A stretch of 23,671 nt of DNA from a virus: the IMG/VR virus record IMGVR_UViG_3300037847_008158, positions 2,626 to 26,296 of that record, one strand, 5' to 3'. Positions within the stretch are counted from its first letter, which is position 1; every line of letters starts with the position of its first letter. The notes under the pieces were generated by a model, which worked only from the letters and a program-made list of their open reading frames with translations, searched no databases and was not told the DNA's origin. Below, one piece after another: positions 6,494-16,500 of this stretch. The position numbers were made by a program, and so were the translations under genes.

Positions 6494-7558
6494 ATGCCAA
6501 GTTGGAAAAAAGTAATAACATCAGGCAGTAACGCAGTACTAAACGATATCACATCAAGTGGTGACATTAAAAACACCGAAGGTGATTTTACAATCGATGC
6601 AGTAGGTGATATTATTTTAGATGCAGACAATGCAGATGTAATTCTAAAAGATGGTGGAACTGAATTTGGTAGGTTAAGTAGAGTATCTTCTGATTTAGTT
6701 ATAAAATCTGCAACATCAAATAAAGACGTATTAATTAAAGGTAATGATGGTGGTTCAACTATAACTTCATTACAATTAGATATGTCTGATGCGGGAAGTG
6801 CGACATTTAATAACCACATTACAGCAAGTGGTAACGTAAAGACCGACTATAAAGGCAGGATGATTAGTAACCTTACTGAAGTAATAGAGGTTACGGTAGT
6901 TGATGATGGTGGTAATCATTTCGCTTTTGAAGGAGCAACAACTCCTAATTTAGTAGTTAGTGAAGGAAAAACTTATAGATTTGACCAATCAGATAGTTCA
7001 AATTCTACACATCCATTTGCATTTAGTTTGACAGAAGACGGCACAACATATACAACAGGTGTTACAACACGTGGAACTGCAGGAAGCGCAGGAGCTTATA
7101 CTGAATTAAAAGTAACAAAAGCAACTGCTGGTAAATTATTTTATAAGTGTACTGCTCATAGTGGTATGGGTAATCAAGGTAATATACTTAAAAATGATTT
7201 AACAAACTTTGGCGGAAACATAAAAGTTGATGCGGCGTTTACCGTAACACAAACAGCTTCTTCTATTACAGGCGCTAATAATATTGACTTATCTGCAAAA
7301 AACAATTACAATCTTACTTTAACCGGTAACGTCACTTTAACTCCAACAAACCTAACAGGTCGTGAAGGACAAAGTGGACTTATCGCTCTTATACAAGATA
7401 GTTCAGGTGGTCATTCAATAACTCTTAATTCATTGTTTAAAACCCCTCGAGGAAGTGCTATAACATTTGACACAACCGCCAACGGCATATCTTTAATGTC
7501 GTACTACGTGGTAAACACAAGTAACGTGGCAGTCAATTATTTAGGCCCGTTTTCATAA
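6494..7558 (+). CDS. Fibre protein with inserted cupredoxin-like domain
   Basis: This 354-residue protein begins MPSWKKVITSGSNAVLNDI, sharing the N-terminal tag of the fibre gene at 4645. Residues 20-118 form a repetitive beta region (GDF-x-I-D-A, GDI-x-L-D-A, ADV-x-L-K-D), typical of phage fibre shafts. Residues 131-233 are a separate domain ending in FYKCTAHSGMGNQG. That ending and the earlier STHPFAF give His173, Cys219, His222 and Met225, the ligand set of type-1 copper proteins; the C-x2-H-x2-M spacing is that of amicyanin. Similar domains occur, as far as I recall, in other marine phage structural proteins. Residues 234-354 are a beta-rich C-terminal region, perhaps the tip. The ribosome site is AGGAG (6480-6484). 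Whether copper is bound cannot be told from sequence; the fold may serve only as a surface-binding module. Confidence 0.7.
   Translation: MPSWKKVITSGSNAVLNDITSSGDIKNTEGDFTIDAVGDIILDADNADVILKDGGTEFGRLSRVSSDLVIKSATSNKDVLIKGNDGGSTITSLQLDMSDAGSATFNNHITASGNVKTDYKGRMISNLTEVIEVTVVDDGGNHFAFEGATTPNLVVSEGKTYRFDQSDSSNSTHPFAFSLTEDGTTYTTGVTTRGTAGSAGAYTELKVTKATAGKLFYKCTAHSGMGNQGNILKNDLTNFGGNIKVDAAFTVTQTASSITGANNIDLSAKNNYNLTLTGNVTLTPTNLTGREGQSGLIALIQDSSGGHSITLNSLFKTPRGSAITFDTTANGISLMSYYVVNTSNVAVNYLGPFS
6884..7192 (+). other. Cupredoxin-like domain (residues 131-233 of the fibre protein)
   Basis: The segment runs from IEVTVVDDGG to GNIL. It shows the order of a cupredoxin: first strands, a Gly-Lys-Thr-Tyr-Arg-Phe strand (158-163), S-N-S-T-H-P-F with His173, a loop with a Gly/Thr/Ala-rich stretch, then KLFYKCTAHSGMGN with Cys219, His222 and Met225. 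The Y-[KY]-C-x-x-H-x-x-M-x-G motif is the most diagnostic part. Confidence 0.7.
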
Positions 7559-7575
7559 TGAATTAAGGGATAGTT

Positions 7576-10500
7576 ATGGCGAACGGCGCTTTTGGATTTC
7601 TTGAAGAATTAAAATTTAGTACAGAGTTTAACACAACTAAAGCTACTAATACCACCTTAATCACCTCAAAATCAACTGCTACTACATTAGCAACCGCTAC
7701 TACGTTAGCTACTACAACAACTTTTAATACTACAAAAGAAACAACTACAGAATATAACACTACTAAAGATACCACTACAACTTTTAATACTACACGAGAA
7801 ACAACTACAGAGTATATTACTTCAAACGTAACACAGACTACTCTTAATACAACTGCAGACACTATTACAACTTACAATACTATTACAACATATGATACCG
7901 CTACTACATTAGCAACTGCTACAAGCAAAACTACAACTACTACGTTTGAAACAAGTAAGACTACAACTACAACTTACAATACTACTAAAACAACCACAAC
8001 AACTTTTAACACTACTAAAGAAACAACAACCACTTTCAATACTACAGAAACCACGGCCACAACTTTTAACACCATAACGACTTACGATACTGCTACTACT
8101 TTAGCAACTGCTACAACTTTATCTACAATTACAACTTTTGAAACTTCAAAAGATACTACGACTACGTTTAATACTACAAAGTCAACTACAACTACTTACA
8201 ACACTACCCTTGCTACGGCCACTACTTTAGCAACTATAACTTCAATAGTAACACAGACAACATATGATACCACGCAAAGTACAACAACTACGTTTAATAC
8301 CATAACAACTTATGATACTGCTACAACGTTAGCTACTGCTACAAGTAAAACCACAACGACTACTTTTGAAACTACATTAGCTACAATTACAACTTTTAAT
8401 ACTACTAAATCAACCACAACTACATATGAAACCACATTAGCTACTGCTACAACTTTAGCAACTATAACTTCAATAGTAACACAGACAACTTACAATACTA
8501 CTCAAAGTACCACAACTACATTTAATACTATTACAACTTATAATACAGCTACAACATTAGCTACTGCTACAAGTAAATCTACGACCACAACTTTTGAAAC
8601 ACAGAAAACAACTACGACTACTTTCAATACCACCAAGTCAACTACAACAACTTTTAACACTACTAAAAGTACTACAACTACTTTTGAAACTACACAAAGT
8701 ACTACTACTACTTTTAACACAATTACAACGTATAACACCGCTACTACATTAGCAACTGCTACTACCTTGTCAACTATTACAACTTTTGAAACAACTAAAA
8801 GTACTACCACAACTTTTAATACTACTAAAGATACTACTACGACTTTCAACACTACAAGAAGTACCATTGAACAACGTTCTACAAGTACATCTAAGACAAC
8901 TACGACTACATTTAATACCACACAAAGCACAACTACAACTTTTAATACTATAACAACTTATGATACTGCTACTACATTAGCAACTGCTACAACTAAAAAT
9001 ACCACAACAACTTACGAAACTACGTTATCTACAATTACAACTTTTAATACTACTAAAAGTACGATAACTACTTATGAGACAACTTTATCTACTGCTACAA
9101 CTTTAGCAACTATAACTTCAATAGTAACGCAGACAACTTTTAATACCACACAAAGTACGATAACTACGTTCAATACAATCACAGCGTATAATACAATCAC
9201 AACTTTTAATACTACGAAGTCTACTACCACAACTTTTAATACTACTAAGAGTACGACAACTACATTTAATACTACAAAGTCCACTACAACGACTTTTAAC
9301 ACTACACAAGCCACTACAACTACATTTAATACTATTACAACATACGATACTGCTACTACATTAGCAACCGCTACAAGTAAGACCACAACGACTACTTTTG
9401 AAACTACGTTGGCTACAATTACAACTTTTAATACTACGAAGTCAACTATAACTACATATGAAACTACGTTAGCTACTGCAACCACTTTAGCAACTATAAC
9501 CTCAATAGTAACTTCAACGACTTTTAATACTACTCAGAGCACCACAACTACGTTTAATACCATTACAACATATTCTACGATTACAACTTTTCAAACACAG
9601 AAAACAACTACGACTACTTTTGAAACTACTAAGAGTACTACTACAACTTTTAATACTTCGAAAACAACTATTGAACAACGTTCTACGATTACATCGAAAA
9701 CAACTACAACAACTTTTGAAACTACTAAAGATACAATTACGGTCTATAATACAATTACAAAATATAATACTATTACGACTTACGAAACTTCAAAGACAAC
9801 TACAACAACTTTTAATACTACAAAGTCTACGACAACAACCTTTAATACCACAAAGTCTACAATTACAACCTACAATACTACACAGACGACCACTACAACG
9901 TTTAATACGATTACAACATATAATACTGCTACTACTTTAGCTACTGCTACAAGTAAGACTACAACAACTACATTTAATACCACAAAGTCTACGACTACAA
10001 CCTTTAATACTACTAAAGATACTACTACGACTTTCAACACCACAAGGTCAACTATTGAAACACGAAGTACTTCAACTTCAAAAACAACTACCACAACTTT
10101 TGAAACTACAAAAACAACCACTACAACGTTTAATACAATTACAACGTATGCTACTATTACAACTTATGAGACTTCAAAGTCAACAACTACAACCTATGAA
10201 ACTTCAAAGTCAACAACTACAACTTTTAATACCACAAGAAGTACTATTGAACAACGTTCTACGATTACATCAAAAACAACTACAACAACTTTTAACACTA
10301 CAAAAGATACAACTACGGTTTATAATACAATAACCAAGTATAATACGATTACAACCTATGAAACTTCGAAGAGTACGACAACAACTTTTAATACCTCAAG
10401 AATAACTATTGAGACAAGGAATACCTCTACTTCAAGAAATACTACTACAACTTTTAACACTACACAAACGACTACTACCACGTTTAACACTATTACAACT

Positions 10501-13500
10501 TATGCTACAGCAACGACATTGGCAACAGCTACATCAAAAAGTACTACAACAACTTTTAATACTTCTAAATCAACTACAACCGTATTTAGTACAATTACAA
10601 AATTTAATACTATTACAACTTTCGCAACTTCAAAGTCAACAACTACTACCTTTAACACTACTTTGGCTACTGCGACAAGTAGGAATACTATAACTTCAAT
10701 AGTAACCTCAACGGTCTACAATACTACTCAAAGTACCACAACTACTTTTAATACGATTACAACGTATTCTACTATTACAACCTTTGAAACTACGTTATCT
10801 ACTATTACAACTTTTAATACTTCGAAGTCAACTACTACAACTTTTAATACAAGTAAAAATACTTTAGAAGTAAGGTCAACTATAACTTCAATAGTAACAC
10901 AGACGACATATAATACTACACAGAATACTACCACAACGTTTAATACAATTACAACGTATGCCACTATTACAACATTTGCAACTTCAAAGTCAACTATAAC
11001 GACTTTTAATACTACGTTAGCAACTTCAACTTCAAGAAATACTGCTACATCAAAAACCACTACAACTACTTTTAATACAAGTAAAAATACTTTAGAAGTA
11101 AGGGCCACTTCTACTTCGAAAAGTACCATAACAACTTTTAATACAAGTAGAAACACTATTGAACAAAGAACCACATCTACTTCAAAAACTACTACAACCG
11201 TATTCAGCACAATTACTACTTATGCGACGATTACAACTTTTAATACTTCGAAGTTAACGGTATCTTCTTTTAATACTACACTATCAACTAAAGAAGTGAG
11301 GTCTACTTCTACTTCGAAGAATACTTCAACGGTTTATAATACTACTTTAACAACTGCAACGGTTTTCAGTACTATTACGGTTTATTCTACTATTACAACT
11401 TTTAATACTTCGAAGTCAACTATCACGACCTACAACACCACAAGGTCAACTATTGAAACAAGAAATACTATTACTTCGAAGTCAACTATAACGACTTTTA
11501 ATACTACATTAGCAACTATTGAATCAAGAAATACTTCTACTTCAAAAACTACGTCAACTGCGTATGCTACTATTACTACTAAATCAACTATTACAACTTT
11601 TAATACAAGCAGAAATACTATTGAAACAAGAGCTACTTCTACTTCGAAAAGTACAACTACTACTTTTGGTACAATTACAACTTATTCTACGATTACAACT
11701 TTTAATACTTCGAAGTCAACTACAACTACTTATAACACTTCGAAGTCAACTACTACGGTTTATAGTACAATTACATCATACTCTACTATTACAACGTTTG
11801 CAACTTCGAAGTCAACCACAACTATATTTAGTACTATTACTGCTTATAATACTTCAACGGTTTTTAATACCACGTTAGCAACAATTACGGTTTACTCTAC
11901 GATTACAACGTATGCTACTATTACAACTTTTAATACAAGTAAAAATACTTTAGAAACAAGAAATACAATTACTTCTAAGAATACTATTGAATCAAGGTCA
12001 ACCGCTACTTCAATAGCTACGATTACAACTTTTGAAACGAGTAGAAACACTATTGAATCAAGGTCAACGGCTACTTCAAAAAATACAACTACAATTTATA
12101 GTACAACTACAACGTATTCTACTATCACAACTTATCAAACTTATAGAAGCACTATTACTGCTTTTAATACTATTACCGTATATACAGGTATTTCATTGTT
12201 TAATACTTCAAAATCTGCAAGTACATCGAAGTCAACTATTGAATCAAGAAATACAACAACAACTTTTAATACAAGCAGGACTACAACATACGCAACATCA
12301 AAGTCTACAAATACAACTACTTTAACAACATTTAATACAATTACAACGTATAATACGACATATTATACTTTTTATAAAACGTTGTATAGAACTTATTTTA
12401 ATACTTATTTTCCTTTTTATAATCCACCATTTAAAATTACATATAGAAATACAAGTAGAAATACCTACAGAAGTACTTCGAAGAGTACTCAAATAGCAAC
12501 TTCGACTTCAAGAAATACTATTACGCAAACTATAACGACTTTTAATACGGTAAGGACTACAACGTTTGAAACTACTAAGGACACCACAACTATATATAGC
12601 ACTATTACTACTTTTAATACGATTGTCACATTCCAAACTTCGATTGCTACAATTTTACAACGGGCTACTTCTACTACAGGTAGTACTAATACGGTTTATA
12701 ATACCACGCTCTCAACCATTGAATCGAGGAGTACGATTACATCAAAGTCAACTACAACAACTTTTAATACTACTACGACATATACCACCTCGACAACTTT
12801 TAATACTACACAAGCCACTACAACGACTTTTAACACAATTACATCTTATACCACTTCAACCGTATTTGCTACACTTACTGCATACATTACAAGTACGACC
12901 TACAATACTACAAGGTCAACTATTGAGACACGTGCTACGATTACATCGAAGTCAACTATAACTACATTTAGTACAATTATACCTAATACTTTAGAAACAC
13001 GTTCTACCATTACTTCTAAAAATACGACTACAACTTATAATACCACAAGGTCAACTATCGAATCACGTGCAACGATTACATCGAAAAATACAACTACTAC
13101 ATATAATACTACAAAGAGTACTACAACGACTTACAACACCACAAGGTCAACTATTGAAACGAGAACTACTGCTACTTCAAAAAGTACTACAACTACGTAT
13201 AATACGATTACTACTTATACCACTTCGACAACTTTTAATACTACAAAGTCTACGACTACTGCATATGCTACTATTACTTCGAAGAATACAACAACTACAT
13301 TTAGTACTACTACGATTTATTCTACGATTACAACTTTTAATACTACAAAAAGCACTACGACTGCTTATAGTACGATTACAACGTATGCTACTATTACAAC
13401 TTTTAATACCACTAAAAGTACTACTACAGAATATAACACTACGAGGTCAACGATTGAGTCACGTGCAACGATTACTTCAAAGAATACCACAACTACTTAT

Positions 13501-16500
13501 AATACAAGTAAAAGTACTACTACGGTTTTTAATACAAATACTACATATAATACTATTACAACGTTTATTACTACGATAGGCACCTCTACAACTTATAATA
13601 CTACAAGGTCAACTATTGAGACACGTGCAACGATTACTTCAAAGGATACCACAACTACTTACGGTACAACTACAACTTATACCACTTCAACAACTTTCAA
13701 TACTACAAAAAATACAACTACGGTTTATAATACTATTACTGCATATATTACAAGTACAACTTTTAATACTACAAAAGATACTACTACAACCTATGCGACT
13801 ATAACTACATTTAATACAATAACAACTTTTAATACTACAAAGAGTACTATAACAACTTACAACACCACAAGGTCAACTATTGAAACAAGAGCAACGTCTA
13901 CTTCAAAAAATACTATCACAACGTTTGAGACTAATAAAAACACTAACACCGTTTTCTCAACTATTACTGCATATATTACGAGTACAACTTTCAATACTAC
14001 AAAGAGTACTACAACTACTTTTAATACTACGAAGTCAACTATTACTAAGTTTAATACCACAAAGTCAACTATTGAAACAAGAGCGACTTCGACTTCAAAA
14101 AGCACTATTACGACTTTTGAGACTACTAAAAACACTAACACCGTTTTCTCAACTATTACAACATTTAACACAATAACAACTTTTAATACCACAAAGTCTA
14201 CGACTACAACTTACAACACCACAACATCTACTCTTACAAGTAAAAACACTATAACTACAAAGAGTACTACAACAACTTACAATACCACAAAATCTACGAC
14301 TACAACGTATAATACTATTACTACGTACAATACTGCTACAACTTTAGCAACTGCTACTTCAAAAAATACTACTACGACTTTTGAAACTTCAAAAAATACT
14401 ACAACTACGTTTACTACGATTACAGAATACTCAACCACAACTACATTTAATACGACTAAAACTACAACTACTACATTTAATACTACCAAAAGTACTTCAG
14501 AATCAAGAGCGACTTCTACTTCAAAGACCACCACAACTACTTTTGAAACTGATAAAGTAACTAATACGGTTTACTCGACTATTACAGCATATGCAACTAT
14601 AACAACTTTTAACACTACTAAAAGTACTACAACTACGTTTAATACTAATACTACAACTACGACAACTTTTAACACTACAAAGTCAACTATTGAAACAAGA
14701 GCGACTTCGACTTCAAAAAATACTACAACTACTTTTGAAACTGATAAAGTAACTAATACGGTTTACACAACTATTACAACTTACTCAACTATAACAACGT
14801 TTGAAACTACAAAAACGACCACTACAACTTTCAATACAACAAAGAGTACAACAACTACTTTTGAAACTTCAAAAGACACTACTACAACGTTTAATACAAT
14901 TACAACTTATAACACAGCAACGACATTAGCAACTGCTACTTCAAAAAACACCACAACAACGTTTGAAACTACAAAGTCAACCACTACGACTTTCAATACA
15001 ACAAAGTCTACAACTACAACTTTTAATACTACTAAAGATACGACAACTACGTTCAATACTACTACTACAACTTTAGAATCAAGGTCAACTTCTACTTCAA
15101 AGTCAACCACAACAACTTTTAATACTACAAAAATTACGAACACCGTATATGAAACGATTACTATTTATGAAACTACAACTACGTTTAATACTACCAAGAC
15201 AACTACAACAACTTTTAATACCTCTACGTTAACCACTACGAAGTATAATACTACGAGGTCAACTATTGAAACAAGAGCAACGTCTACTTCAAAAAGTACT
15301 ATAACAACCTTTGAAACAAATAAAAATACTAATACGGTTTTTTCAACTATTACGACTTTTAATACAATAACGACTTTCAATACTACAAAGTCTACAACTA
15401 CAACTTTTAATACTACGAAGTCAACTATTACTACGTTTAATACTACGCAGGCTACGACAACTACGTTTAATACAATTACAACTTACAATACAGCTACCAC
15501 ATTAGCTACTGCTACTTCAAAAAGTACTACAACAACTTTTGAAACAACTAAGAGTACGACAACAACCTTTAATACTACAAAGTCAACTACAACTACTTTT
15601 AATACTACAAAGTCAACTACTACAACTTATGAAACTACTAAAAGTACTGAGACAAAATTAGCAACTGCTACAACATTAGCAACTATTACAACTTTTGAAA
15701 CCGTAAAGAATACGAATACGGTTTTTAACACTATTACAACATTTAACACAATAACAACTTTTAATACTACAAAATCAACCACTACAACTTTTAATACTAC
15801 TAAGAGTACGACAACAACCTTTAATACTACAAAGAGTACGACAACTACATTTAATACGATTACTACTTACAACACAGCTACAACATTAGCTACTGCTACT
15901 ACTTTAGCAACTATTACAACTTTTGAAACTTCAAAAGATACTACGACTACTTATAGTACAATTACATCGTATGCAACTATAACAACTTTTGAAACTACAA
16001 AAACAACCACTACGACTTTTAATACTACGAAGACTACAACTACGACCTTTAACACTACTCAAAGTACCACAACTACTTTCAATACAATTACTACATATGA
16101 TACTGCTACGACTTTAGCAACTGCTACTTCAAAAAATACTACTACGACTTTTGAAACTACTAAGAGTACTACTACAACTTTTAATACTACAAAAACGACT
16201 ACTACGACTTTTGAAACTTCTAAGTTAACTACTACTAAGTTTAATACTACAACAAGTACCATAACAACTTATAACACGATTACAACTTATGATACTGCAA
16301 CGACATTGGCAACCGCTACAACATTAGCAACTATCACAACTTTTGAAACCGTAAAGAATACAAATACCGTATTCAATACTATTACAACGTTTAATACTAT
16401 TACAACGTTTAATACTACGACCACTACGACAACTACATTTAATACTACGAAGTCAACTATTACTAAGTTTAATACTACGCAGGCTACTACAACTACTTTC

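Noticed and set aside
6355-6819. 154-codon frame on the minus strand
   Set aside because: It is antisense to the small gene, the leader and the fibre start, has no ribosome site, and all other genes are on the + strand.
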